Shown here: in pieces, positions 1 to 13,794 of the stretch | Position numbering within the stretch: the first letter of the stretch is position 1 | Layout of the letters: each line of letters begins with the position of its first letter | Assembly: GCA_933207985.1 (NCBI GenBank) | Contig: OW240912.1 | Coordinates: 359,793,305-359,857,304, forward strand | Source of the DNA: Pelobates cultripes | Lineage: Eukaryota; Chordata; Amphibia; Anura; Pelobatidae | Length of the DNA: 64,000 nt | Direction of reading: 5' to 3' | The notes under the pieces: model-generated | What the model was told of the DNA's origin: nothing | The model's input: the letters and a program-made list of their open reading frames with translations, nothing else | Database searches by the model: none | Made by a program: the position numbers and the translations under genes

Positions 1-229
1 GGGAGATGGAATTAAACATAATAATACACATAACAATAAAGAAGATAAATACAAACAGACCATCTATGGTCGTCAGATCAAGATTTCCCTTTGTACACAA
101 AAAGTCTGTTTCTTTCCACACTTTTGCTTATATTTTATTCTTTGTATCCAATACACTTCTACCAATCTTCCCTTGAGCCTTTCCCAATCCATCTTCACTT
201 AACACTATGGGTAACAAGTTAGAACTCAC

Positions 230-359
230 CTGTGCAGGCACAATCCAGCTGGTCTTTACTGAAGCACAGGTGTGAGTTGTGAATGGTGCAGGTGTGGAAC
301 TGGAGTCTGAAAACAACTTCCCTCTCGTGAGGCTGGCGGCGCTTGTGATAACATTTCAC
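230..359 (-). CDS. TNS2: TNS2 exon 15, C2 domain (last exon in the window)
   Basis: Forty-three codons starting [18 protein letters not shown] and continuing [21 protein letters not shown], matching the [18 protein letters not shown] and FPKDQLDEA motifs of TNS2. Acceptor catcacag, donor CAG|gtgagt, leaving phase 1. The next exon should start with the DERFP-like segment; I do not find it in bases 1-229, so it lies left of the window. Confidence 0.93.
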
Positions 360-3300
360 CTGTGATGAATACATTCAAATTCAGAATATGGATCAGAATC
401 TCAGCTGTTCTTTTTAGAATTCCAACAACTGTCTCACTTTGTCTGGGAGGCTCACTTGTTAAGAATTAATAGAAAACACATTATCTCACTCGTTACACAC
501 TCCATGCGCTGTGTGAGATCATTCCCATTTCCTGTGTGACTCAGGAATACATGTTCTGTGTTGTGGGACAGACCACATGTTAGCTCATTACAAGGTTCAA
601 AAATCACTTTAAGGGGACTGGTCGTAAAAGAAAAACTGAAATCTAGCTAAAATTGTATGTATTGTCATATGCAAAAGATTATGTTTAAAACAGCAGTTTA
701 TTGTTAAATGAACCTACAGAAACATGGTAGATATTTAAGAGTGACAATGTGGTCGGTGTTCACTTGCATAGTTTTCATAACATTCATTGGTGTTTTTGTG
801 AAAACCCATTCATTTCGAACAATACTCTCTAGGATGGGCATATTCTAGTATGTAAATGCTTTGCCATACCATCAGGAACGCAACATGCCGCTTGCAGGGC
901 AGGATTTATAGGGAAAAAAAAAAGTATCACAGATAGATAGAACAGAAGAGTCAGTTCTACAATCCTGAAAATATTCATATTAGTGGTTCCTAAACCAGTC
1001 CTCACGCCACCCACCAATCCAGAATTTAGAGATTACCCAGTTGTGTCGAACATGTTTAAAAAAACAAAATAAAAAAAACAAACACTGATCTATATTCACA
1101 TAACAGTGGTACAGACAAGTTCTCAACGACCCCCAATGTTTATGTTTTTTTAGGTACAATGGATCTAAAACTGGGTTAACACTAAATCCAATCTAAGTTT
1201 TGTTGGGGTCAGGAAGATCGATTGAAGAAGTAAAGTGGCCATAACGCACCATAATGTCTCCTTTCAAAAGAAGCGCTGGTTCCAAGTTGATGCAGAGCTG
1301 ACGTCTCTGATTTGTCGCATCACCAAGACTGAAGCTAGAAAAGAGAATGAGTGAACAGCATAAATACGATAAAATTGGTAGAAATCAAACAGAATACTTC
1401 TCCATATCAACTTACTAGATGCCAGATGTGTACACAAGCTGCATGGACTGGTAAATCTTTAAAAACGGGCAAAATCCTACGAAGACAAAGGGACAATTGA
1501 GAACATTTTTTAAAAATAAAACTAGTAGAAAAATAGTAAAAAATAAAAATAAAAAAGGGGGGGGAATGAAAAAAGACAAAAATAATGTGTAACACTTGGC
1601 TTGAAGACAGAAAAGAAGGGTTGTAGAGATATCAATTTCCATTACAAGTTTATGGTCTAAAGAATAAACGTTCAGATGAAAAATACCATAGTTTTATTGG
1701 TGCAGGTGTTATACATATGAGAAGGTAATGGATGATGACTGTTTGTATGTCGATGTACAAGTAATTCAAGAACGCCATCTGTTTGGACCTAAGGAGCCCC
1801 AAGGGGGTAACACTTTTATAAGGGCAGGGCGAAACAGTGGAATTTGTTTGCTAAATAGCGAACGGCAACGTTTAGCCCAAGTAGCACACTGAAAACCATA
1901 CCTAATTAAGCTTTTTTTTATTTCTTTTTATTTTAACTTGGTTAATTTGACCTAAGTTTTGGAGATCAAGTTACTATATTTCCTAAAAGCCAGGAAATTG
2001 AAAAATCAGTTCAGACGTTAGAAGGGTTAAATTAACCTTTCCCATGGACTTTAGAGATAGAAAGTTTAAACAATAAAACTACACAAAATTGCATTAACGT
2101 AATCTAGAAAAAGGAGAAAAATGAATAAATAAAACCAAAACAGACATCCAAAGCACATGTTGTATATATTATGTGTCTTTTGGGACTCTTTATTAAGCCA
2201 TTTTCAAATACTTAAAATAAATGAAATTCTAAAGAGTGGCATTTATGCCAGTTGGCTAGTGATTTCAATACTGGGGCCATCAGATTGGTTTTTTTTTTTT
2301 CCTTTGAAAAACATTACTAGTATTTGCCATAATAAGAAAGTGTTAAATTAGATTTTTATATACATTTATATAATATATTTATATATAATATATTTATATT
2401 ATGAAAGCTTTTGGGTCTTCTGATCAAGATGGATCTAAGCATTGAAAGGATTGTACATTCCAAAATAGCAAATATAAGGAAAGTCCCAAAAATTCTACAA
2501 ACGACATTAAAATCACAAATCACAATCACTTTAAAAATGGAAAGAAAAAGGCCACTGCTGAGGAGAAACAAACTTATTCCAAACACATGTTTGCCATATG
2601 CGGAGAAGATTCCTGGTATGCAGAGATCGCAAAGGAAACCCGCGTTCCTCAGTCTCTACACTTTTACATTATGGTAACAATAACTTCTTGGTTTGGTTTT
2701 GATTAAATCTGTCCTGGTGCTAATTATTTCAAATTCTTCATCGCTCATGTTGGATAATAAAAAGATTTAACCTATATATGTTATCTAGGATTGCGTCTGG
2801 AATACCATCCCCAGGGCTGGATATACCATTAGGTGGCACCTATTTACAGCAATTATAATGTGCCTGTTTGGAGCTGGTGAGGGGAGATCAGTACGAGGAG
2901 CCTTGGCCAGTGTCCTCTGTAGCCCAGTTGGCCTGCTATGCTTAATATGAGAGCTGCAGAAACAGTTATAGAGGATGTAAAACTCAGTGTCATCCCAGCT
3001 CATCCAGTGACAGTGTGTGATGCAGGACAGGAAGTAGAAGGGATCACTTCCCATCTGCCGACTTACAGTCTCTCACAGGAAATACCCTACTCAAGGAGCA
3101 GGGGAAGTTCTGGGTGATGCACATTGCATGACAGCTCCTGTATCTGTTATCAGTTCTAGGACATAGAAGGGTGAATAATTTGCAAATAACCCTTCAAACT
3201 CCACATACCATAAACACCCCTTTTCCATTATCCCGAGCTTAACTCCTCCCATAACCTAAACAAACCATTTCCCTATTCCCACATTTTCGTATTCAAGGCA

Positions 3301-6300
3301 TGTAGCTCCATAGACTGTCCACAGGGGTTAATCCTCATTGCTGAGACAACACACAGCTTTGATCTCTAGTCTGGAGAGACTTGCCACATTATCATCAACA
3401 GAAAGATCAGAACAGCAACAAAATAGGTTGTAACCCACATGAGTGATATATCCAAAAACCGATAACAATAAGTAGCACCTGCAGCAAATGAATAATAGTA
3501 AAATCACTGGACATTAAGCAAACTTACCTCCTTCTGTCTGCAATGCAGGAATAACAGGTAGCAGAACGCACTGCAGGGACAGCATGTCACTGCTAATCTT
3601 TATATTTCCAGACAGCAATCCTCCAAAATAATTGATATACCTGTGTGCAGGGACACATCGAGGGGGAGATTAACCAGCATCAGGCAAATTGTGATACAAA
3701 TATATAAATACCACAGAGAATTTATTAGTGTAAATCAAAATATATATGTGATGTGGATGGGCAGAAGTTATACTTCTTAAAATAGATGTTATATACTAAA
3801 TAAATAAATAAAAAGTATTTATGAAGTTGCCACCTCATCTCTGTTTTCATAGACCGTTTTGAGTTTCCCTAGAATTTGGGAGGTGCATGATTAGTGCTGC
3901 CAAGCAGTATCCAGAGGACACCAACCACAATTTTTCCTAAGGAATCACTTCTACAGTTCATTAACTTTCCTTTGGCAGGATGCAAATTCTACATATATAA
4001 CGAGCAGCAAGAGTTGTGTAGCTCCCAACAGCATGTGGAATTTATAACTGCGTCGGAAAACTGCAACTTCAGTATAACACACAGCAACAATGGAGCTGTA
4101 CCATTTGTGTTAAGGAGATATATTGGACCTGCATGTTGTTTTCTATTCCCAGTCGGATCCAACCATCACGGACAGGGAAACCTCCATCATGTTACAGGTA
4201 CAAAAAATGTAAAATAGACAGGAGACTATAATAATGTTTGAGAGCACTTTGTGAAAGATAAACAAATTATTAACTCTATCTACGTAGCAATGATTTTTTT
4301 TTGATTTTTTTTAATTTGCAGCCAACAGGGAATAAAACTCCAGAGTTTTTTGTTCAAGGAGAAAAAAAAAAAACACAAATACAAAAAATAAATAAAAACA
4401 AACTAAAAAGGTGTAATTTGGTTTTAAAGTATTTTCATCATTTTGTTTAATTGTGAAACAGGCAAAAAATTGCCAAAATGCTGATATACTTTCTCATGTT
4501 CACAAGAGTCAGAAATGGCCCTCATGATGTTTATTGTAGGAAAAGCAAAAATATGCAGTGCAGATGTGAGAATTTCTACAAACAGGAAATGGGATGTTTC
4601 AGCCATCACAACAATGTAGAAAGAATCAGCAAAGATCCCCTGTAAGACCAGACTACATTTTTTTTTTTTAGTCAGTATTTTTTTAGGTAAATTAATTTGT
4701 AATTAAAATAATTATCTGATAATTTCAAGAAAACCCATGGAGGGTGCTAGGAGCCAAGAGGGTGTCAAAGCATCATGGGAGATTCAATGGTCGGCAGATG
4801 GAATATTAACAATGCGTGTCCTGGTCTGCCAACATCAGATTAATCCAAGAAATATTTTCGACGAACATTCTATTTGTAAATGTAGTGTTGTTTCCCCAAG
4901 TACATTTTAGAATATTGTGTCTGGCTTCCCATCATCTGGATTATTTTGTATTTAAATCCGAATTTAAGAGAATAAAAATAAAAGTTTTTCTTTGATGTTT
5001 TATTCAATATGTATAGCCCCTGCCTGTCTAGTTTATGTTTGGAGTCCTTTAAACCAACAAACCATTTTAAAGATAATGAATTAATGCATGCAGTGGGCCT
5101 GTCTACTAATATTCTTGTCACTTTAGCAGAAATTTCATTGAAACAGGAAATGGGTTCACTGACAAATCCTCAGCAGTCAGTGATAACAGGATGAAGACTG
5201 ATGGAAAGTTACACTGTTCTGTCAGGAAGAGGCCGGGGTTTCTCATGCTTGCATGTTATCGAAAGCTAGAGACTTGCATACAAAATAAAAGAGCAGTCTG
5301 CGGTTCCCAAGGAGACTGATTAACGTTTCCCCCGTCACTGACCTGCGTTGGGACGGATGCAAGGAGACTGAGACCTTATCTTCACAAAATTTTCTCATAG
5401 CAAGAGTGCTGAGAGCCTGGTCCACGCTGTATCAAGAGAATGACAAATGGTGGGTGGGGGGCAGAGAGGCAGTAGATTGCAACAGTTACCACTGAGCAGT
5501 CTGAGAAACCACTTATAAAATTTGCAAAGAAGTAGGAGAAGAAGAATTGTTGGAACACTACACATGCTATTAAATGGTAACAATGCACGTTATTGCAATA
5601 ACTATCAGATGAGGATTCTATCTGACACACTTTATGTGCACATAATTAAAGCTTTAGATAACAGTGACAAAACAGGAAGCTATCTCTTAAGCAAAGATAG
5701 CATACAGCTGCTTACCTTGCAGAGACTTTGCTATAATGCATGTAGGATGCAATGACGACACCCGTTTTCCCTTGATTCCCCTGCCGAAAGAAAAATAAAT
5801 GACTCAAAACGACCAAGATTTAGTCTAGATCACACAGTCCAGTCATTCCAATCGGTACCTGGCAATGCAGAACTACTACATGCTGTGGGTCGGAGTTCAG
5901 CCAGGCCTCCATAGCCTTACAAATGGAACAGATAACGTCCAGTGCAGGGGCATGGCAATCCGGCCAGAAAAAGTCCTGCACCTGAAAGGGAAAAAGAGAG
6001 GATGAAAAAGTCCCAAACAGAGGGTGAAAATGGTGTTGAGTCATAGTCTATGAGTGATAAACCACTACTTAACTCTTCTATTCCTCACATACCTTGGGAT
6101 TGAGCCTTGTAATGTCATGTCTCTTCCTCGATAAGTTAAAAAGCTATGAAAGAGAAAGCATGTCAGAGCCCTGCAGAGTATATTAACCTAGAAGAACAAA
6201 ATTTAAACTCACCATAGACATTATTTCTAGTTTAGAATAATTGTTATGACATGGCTACCCAAAATAAGAAAAGTTTAAAATTAAATCATACATGAGCTGC

Positions 6301-9300
6301 CCCACCTCTTCTCTGTACCCCAACAGCAAGTTAATTCTAAATACTAGTTTACACTATTAATTGTCATGAATGTGGGACAACTAGATTTTTTTAAAGGTTC
6401 AGGTAGATGCAAAAATGGGCATTGAAGTTAAAAAGGTTGCCTGTCACCATACTAAATTTGTACATTTTCTTGATACAGAGCTATATTACCAGATATTTAT
6501 CCTCATGCTTGGATCTCAGCATACTAGCCACCTCTCGTAGATTGTTGTGGTAGCGCTTCTCCTCTACGCTGGTGGGAAAGAAGACGCTGATGATACGTTC
6601 TGTGATGTATGTGAGGTCCAAGTCATAGCTACGTTGAATCACATGGTCCAGGCTAAAGCTCCTAATGAAAAAGAATTAGCTTTCAAAAAATGTCCACTTC
6701 TGCTCTTTGTACAGCTATTTTTCAAGTAATCTATGTTCTTATCAAGCTTACAGTTCCATGATAGCGTTACAAACTAGGTCATTACCAATATATTTTGTTA
6801 GCTTTGAAAGCCTTTGTAGTGACATTCAATCATATGGATCTACTTCACAACCTTTCAGCTACCTCATGTTTAAGTGTGGGCCAAAACACCACAAGAACAT
6901 CAATGCGTCTACTGAGACTTCTGCCAGAGAGGTTAACACTGGAATGGAATTGCAGGATGCAGTAAGTAGAGAACAGTGCAAAGCACACTGTACACATTTA
7001 TGCTTCAAGTTGCCAAATACGGTTTCCTTAGCTTGCATACTTTTTAGAGTGTGTTATAGAATACAAAAATACATGGAGACCTTAGTAGTGAATGGTTAAT
7101 GAAGTTCTAAATAAAACTTATGTGACTAGCCAATCATTGCTATAAAAATCACACAAACAGAATTGAAGAAATATATAGTTCTACTGAAGAGAGATATTTA
7201 TATACAAGTTTGTTAATTGAAATGAAATTAAATCAAGCAAAACTAAGAAAAGACACAGGAATAAAGAAAGGGAATCCAGGTGTCTTCCCAATTTCATTTC
7301 TACTTATTATAACTTTCCTTTTTTGAGGAACACTAAATATTTCTCTTACATTTAATTATTAGAGTATAGGAATTTTCTTTACTGCAGTCTTCATGAGTAC
7401 TAAAACCCATCAGTAGGCGCTATTACTCTTGCTAACAGAGAGATAAACTAGTGTCATTGAAATGATGTGGATATAGACAGATTAAACAAGCATAGTCAAA
7501 CTGCACTACTCCCTCTGTTGAGGAACTACAAGTAAAACAGGAGAGATCACCAATGGAAAGCACATTCCATTGGTTTGCTTAGTCATACCATGCTGTACTA
7601 GACCTATTTTTAAGAACAGATTTGATAAATATTCCCCAATTTATTAAAATATGTATTTTCTTAATCTGTTGAAAAGTGCTTGTAACCACAGAAAGGCGGC
7701 TCCCACATCTTTTCTAAATGCTGGAGATTACTAACCAGAGACTGGTGTGAAAGTATCTCAAAAACTATGATGATGTAAGATAGGGCTGAGCAAACCGTAG
7801 TTCCCCAGATGTTATAGAACTGCAACTTCTATGCTGCCTTACCCTTCTAAAGTCTGTCGAAGCATCATGGCTGTTGAGGTTCTAAAACAGGGATGCCCAA
7901 ATGGGAGATCTACAGATGTTGTAGAACTACAGCTCCATGATGCTTTGCATGTCCTTTAGAATGACAAAGCATCATGTGAGCTGCAGTTTTAAAACAACTG
8001 GGGATCTACCTTTCATGCACCCTGTTCTAGAAAATATGGGGGATCTACGGTTTGCCCAGCCCTAGTCTAAGAGAAAAAAAAAATTTAAAATTCACTCAGA
8101 GCTGGATTATATAAATACTATGGATGGGCTTTTTAAGGTGCCTTAAATCCTAGACTTAATTAAGAAGATCATTTGCGTCTTTTTCTTGAAAGCTGTATTT
8201 GCTAAATGTTGGCAATAAAATATAACAGAAACATGAATAACCTCACTTCAAGATGTATGTATTGAATAAAATATGACATCTGCTCTGCATATTGATGGAA
8301 GGTATCTAAGAATGCGAGTTCGTGTAAGTGGAGATTTGTGTCACAGTAATGATCAGCCAACATTTAGTTGGTCGAAGAGCATATGTTGCAGAAAAAATAC
8401 GTGTGAAATAAGACATGTTCATCTATGAATTCAAGGAAATAACTGAAGAAAAAACAAGGATATAACATTGCAGTCTTACTTTCCATGCCTCTTAAGAAAT
8501 TGAGGTCTTACTATAGTCATTGCATCAAAGAATGAAAACCATACTCCTAAAAAAGAAGATCTGCAGAAAAGTTCCTTACCTTGGAAGGGAACTCCGCTGT
8601 TTTAGGTTGATTGATTTTGTGGAACCCTGAAACAAAGTGGCAAATAAAAATTGAATAAACACATTTTTTTGAAGAAAATTTTCAAAATCTATACTATTGA
8701 CACGTCACGCAGTGACATTTTGAACCCCTTATTGAATGAGTATTGACATTTCTGTATGGTCAAAAAAAAAACCAATGTAGATTTGTAAAGCTCAGGGGAA
8801 AATGCTGGTGATATATCAAGTGTTAATGCATTTCATGGATGCAGGTTAGCTTTTGTAAAAGGCTGTTCTTTTCGCCAAAACTCATGTCGGGCTGCTAAAC
8901 CGATGCACCTACATTGATTTTATCTTTACGTTATGGTTTGGACCTATAAGGGGTCTTTTTTTTATGTTTAAATATGGGCAGTTAAGAGTTTAGAATTTAG
9001 GGGGGCTGCCTTGAAGCAGTAGTGGGGGAGAAATAGTTAGCAAGACAGGCTGGATGTGGAATTTATCTCTACACCTATTTATATCTAACTATACATTCCT
9101 TCTCCGCTCTACAACCTCCCCATCTTTAATCTATATTGGGTCTGTGATTATTATTTTCTATAGATACATTGAATTCACTGTAATCATCTAATTATTACTA
9201 TTAATCTACAGTTCTTTTTTCTGCCCATTAACGTCTAGTGGCTTTCTACTACTAGTATATCACTTTCATATTTGAATTGACCTTTTCTGGCTCTATTTGA

Positions 9301-12300
9301 TCCACATGTTTAATATCAAATCATATTACTCTAACTACATGATCTATTCTCCATATCTAAATAGGGATACTCTTGACAGATATCTGTTACATTGTACATA
9401 TATTAGGGAGGTAGTTCTACATTGTTATTCATGTTGTTTTTAGAGCCCAGTCTATAATATACTATATACCTTACATATATCTATTAGCTCTACAGATTAC
9501 CACTAAGTGCCCATTCCTTTTTAACTTTCTAATCAGCACTTTTTGGATTATTTCACTACAGGTTGCACATCCACCTTTGTGTATTCGTTCTGTTTGTGTG
9601 TCGGCTTTTTTACCCTATAATGATTTTTTGATTAGAGGTAATCCCAGTGGGGTTGGATCTCCCCTTGACTTAGGTAGAAATCTAACCTCATTAGTTCTCT
9701 TTTTCTCAATTTGTATGTAGTGGGTCATGCCCAAATTGCCTTTGCAACCCACCCTTTAACTACAGTGTAAGTATTTCTTACCACCTGTAGTTTCTTTCTA
9801 GTATATATTAAGTGTTAATTATGGTTGTAAGACCGGTCTACATATGTTAAACTTTGGGTCCACAGCAACAGTCTGATAGCATTCTGTCTTTCCGTTGGAC
9901 CAGCAGTGATGGAACTATAGTGGAGACATGGGCGTACTGTAATAGTTAGACTGTTGGAGCCAACAAATGTTATGCTAATTAAACCTGTTCATACACCCCT
10001 TTGCTCCATCTGCTACTCAACCTTTATCATATGTTAAAGGCATGATTTATTATAAATCCTAACTAATACATTGGGGTTGTTTTTCATTTCTCATCTTTCA
10101 CATATGGAGAGAAGCTTTAAACCTCATCTAGAAGCAATAAAGAAAACCTCAATCCCAGAATAATAATGCATTACAGATCCAGCGTAAGGAAATATTATTC
10201 TTTAATTCAAAGATGAATGGCCCATACTGGGGGGTATAAAACTACTGGACAGTCATCTTTTCATGAACTAGAACTCCCAAGAAACTTTGCCAGTCATTTG
10301 CATTGATGATATATCCCACATAAATTATTGGGAGCTCACAAGTATATAGTTCAATACTTTCATCTGTGTTTTATGTGTCAAATTCTAGCCACTATGAAAC
10401 CCACTTAATTACATCTAAACAGAATGTTGGAGAATAAAAAATAAATCTTATGTAAATCTCAAGGCTTGTAGCTAAATCCAACAAAAAAGTGAAACGGACT
10501 CTGAAAGTAGCAATGTCACACCACATAAACACATGCTATATTTTTCCTATCATCTTGTAGGGTTGCCAAATGGACATTTCATTCCGTGGCTCCGAGAGGC
10601 ATGACATTCATTTAATGTTTTCCTGGATCCCTGAACATTACAGAGTTTATTCACTAAACTGGAAATTGGGGAGATTTTGTCAAAGGAACTGCAAATGTTG
10701 GGTTGATATAGCTATACAGGAAAAAAATTTTTTAATAACTATTTACCCAGTTTGGCTATTTACATATCCTGTTGGCCTGCCCTTATGATATGAAGAACAA
10801 GCTACAAGCATGCTTAGATATATTAGCACAGGAAGAACATTTTTTTTCGCTTTAAAACATGTAAGTCTCTTGAAGCATGTTCATTGCCAGGAATTCTGTG
10901 GAATTACAAATGTAATGAAAGCCTCTACAGCTAAAGTTCAGGGCACAAAACATGGAATTTAAAAAGATTACAGACTGATTGTAACAGGGGTCCATCTGAC
11001 TAAGCTCTCCTGAGGTCCCCTATGATGGACAGGTCTCTCTTTCACTTGAAGGTTTTTCCTTTTCACTCGTTTTTACCTCCCTCCTCCTTCTGTAGCTGAC
11101 TGTGTCACTCTCTCCTCATATGCAGCCAAGAAAAACTTCACACAGAAACTCAGCCACGTCCTGCTCATTTCCATCACCCCTTCCCTTCAACTAATCCCCA
11201 TTAACCTATTCTTTGCGGGCTCTGCAATCGAAAGTCACGTTTTACTCACCATATGCTGGATGCTAGGTCCTGGAGCGGTCCTTCGTCTCTGCAGAAAACA
11301 TGTTTATGTCAATTAGAAGTGTATGTATCATCAAAATTAAATAAAAACAATTTCAAATTCTCAGATGCTGTGCAGTTAAACCCCCCATAAATACTATGAA
11401 AAGTACAACTGCTGAACTAGCTGGTGGAAATTCTTGGATTTTGGCCTCTGAAAACATATTACTGTATATTGTTCCCATGTGCCTGAAATAATTGATCTCT
11501 TTTGTTGGTTCCAGGGAAGACATCGTTCCTGTCCAATAAATATGGTTTTCCTTTCTCAATCAATTAACACGAGCACATTCACAATGTTCAGTAAAAACAA
11601 AATCCTATATTTCACAGGCCATCTATCATTTAACAACATGGCAATGGTTATTCTGAAAATGTATATTCATGGTTTCATATGAGTGGATCTGACAATCGTA
11701 CCTCCAGTCATTGGGTGTTTAATGCCTTCTCATCTGCTGCAATCTTAATGGACTCTTAAAGGGACACTATAGTCACCTGAACAACTTCAGCTTAATGAGG
11801 TTGTTCAGGTGAGAACTATAGCTCCCTGCAGCCTTTCATATGAAAACATTGTATTTTCTGAGAAAATACAGTGTTTACATTGAAAGCTAGGAACACCTCC
11901 ATTTGCAGTCACTCAGAGTGAACCAGAGGGACTTCTGAGTTGATGGAGGCATAATATACCTTCATCCACTCAGATCTGCTGTTCACGAGCATCCTGTGAT
12001 TCAGTATCTCCTCCCACTGCATGCAGACACTGAACTTTCCTCATAGAGATTCATTGATTCAATTCATCTCTATGAGGCTGATTGGTCAGGGCTGTGTTTG
12101 AATCATGCTGGCTCCGCCCCAGATCTGCCTCCTTGTCAGTCTCCGCCAATCCTATGGAAGCACTGTGATTGGATCAGACTATCACATGTCATCAGACTGC
12201 TTGTTTTTCCTGAGTCTAACAGCATGCAGATTTACAACTTCTGGCTTGAATACAGTAAGATTTTTACAATATTTATGGAGGCATGAGGGGCCCAGGGGGG

Positions 12301-12984
12301 CTAGATGGTCGTATTAACACTATAGGGTCAGGAATACATGTAGTTGCACTGGTGACTATAGTGTCCCTTTAATGTGTAGTTAAGAGAACTATCCAGCAGT
12401 CACTTAAATACACAGCAGAATTGATCATCAGACGCTTCATTCATGAACATACACAAAAGTACACAGAATCAAAATACATTTTGACAAACTATATGCTACA
12501 TAAACCTCTGTTTCTGTTGACATCAGTCTGGGTGTCTGGAGTACAGCAGGGGTGCTGGGGAATATTAGGGTTTTTCTTCAATTTTAATATTACATCAGGC
12601 AGCTGCTTTTTAAAGCAACCACCTACAATAAAAACAGAGATTAGCAGTGTATAGTGCCCTCAGGTGACTGTTGGTTGCTGGGGAACAGAACTTTAGCTAG
12701 GTAGCATGAAGGGATCACACTAAATAACTGGCTGTGGAGCATGTGCTTGGTTAAGGCTTTGCTTCTATTGAGATCCCAGAGGGCAACAGCAGAATGATAT
12801 TTAAGAGGAGAAAGCCCGGGACATAACATAGAATGATGAGGATGTCATGATATATCTCCAACTCTGTGTTCGTGTAGGACAGGGCTAACCAGTCCATTGG
12901 CCCCAGTGAGGATGGCACCTTCTGGAATAAGGCCCAGGCCGCCTACTTGCACATATGTATAGCGAGTACAGAGTACTGATATAG

Positions 12985-13041
<57 letters not shown>

Positions 13042-13238
13042 TACAGTGAAGAGGGAGCCCATGGCAACACTTTTGCGGCTTGCGATTGGAGAGTACCTGC
13101 TACTGGTACCTCTTCACTCTCCTCAAACTCCAATAGGTAAGAAGCAGGGAGAGGGGAAAAAAACATTGTTAAACAAAATGTAAAAAAAATGCTCACCTGC
13201 TCATCTTACCACAAACACACACACCATCCACAATATAT

Positions 13239-13273
<35 letters not shown>

Positions 13274-13274
13274 C

Positions 13275-13317
<43 letters not shown>

Positions 13318-13758
13318 CATACATACATACATATACACACACACACACTGCATCACAGACACTGCATAACATAATGGCTGTGGGTGTGTAAGTTTGGGGG
13401 GCAGCAGCATTTTCTCCGTGGACCCATGCAGCACAATGTTTTGCGCCAGCCTGGTGTAGGAATCATCAAGTTGTCTTTTGGGCTCAAGATCCAGGTGTTT
13501 TTGGAACCTAGCAATGTCGCTGGCTGATATTATGTATGATAATGTGGCAGAGAGTGACTAGATTTTTGTTTTTACTTACCATGTCAGGTGGTGGTGGTGA
13601 AGAGCAACCAGATGTAACCTGAAAACAACATAAATTCAAATGTACCACAGATATAAATTCTTGTACTTTTTTTGTTATTTTCATCAATCTATAAAGGGTC
13701 ATCATATCACGGAGTGAGGTGCAGTGGACAGAGTATTGGAAACCTTATGTCTAAGAGG

Positions 13759-13794
<36 letters not shown>

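Noticed and set aside
306..309. AG acceptor at 307-308 that would start exon 15 at 306
   Set aside because: The frame continues without a break through VKCYHK...VVFR to an acceptor at 360, giving the expected C2 sequence; the inner AG would delete it.
3894..4217. 107-codon plus-strand frame
   Set aside because: Inside a TNS2 intron, no recognisable motif, no splice or start context and ordinary composition.
6707..7099. 130-codon plus-strand frame
   Set aside because: Intronic, no domain, length within chance for the window.
13189..13434. Frames of Tyr/Ile/His/Thr repeats
   Set aside because: Products of the compound microsatellite.
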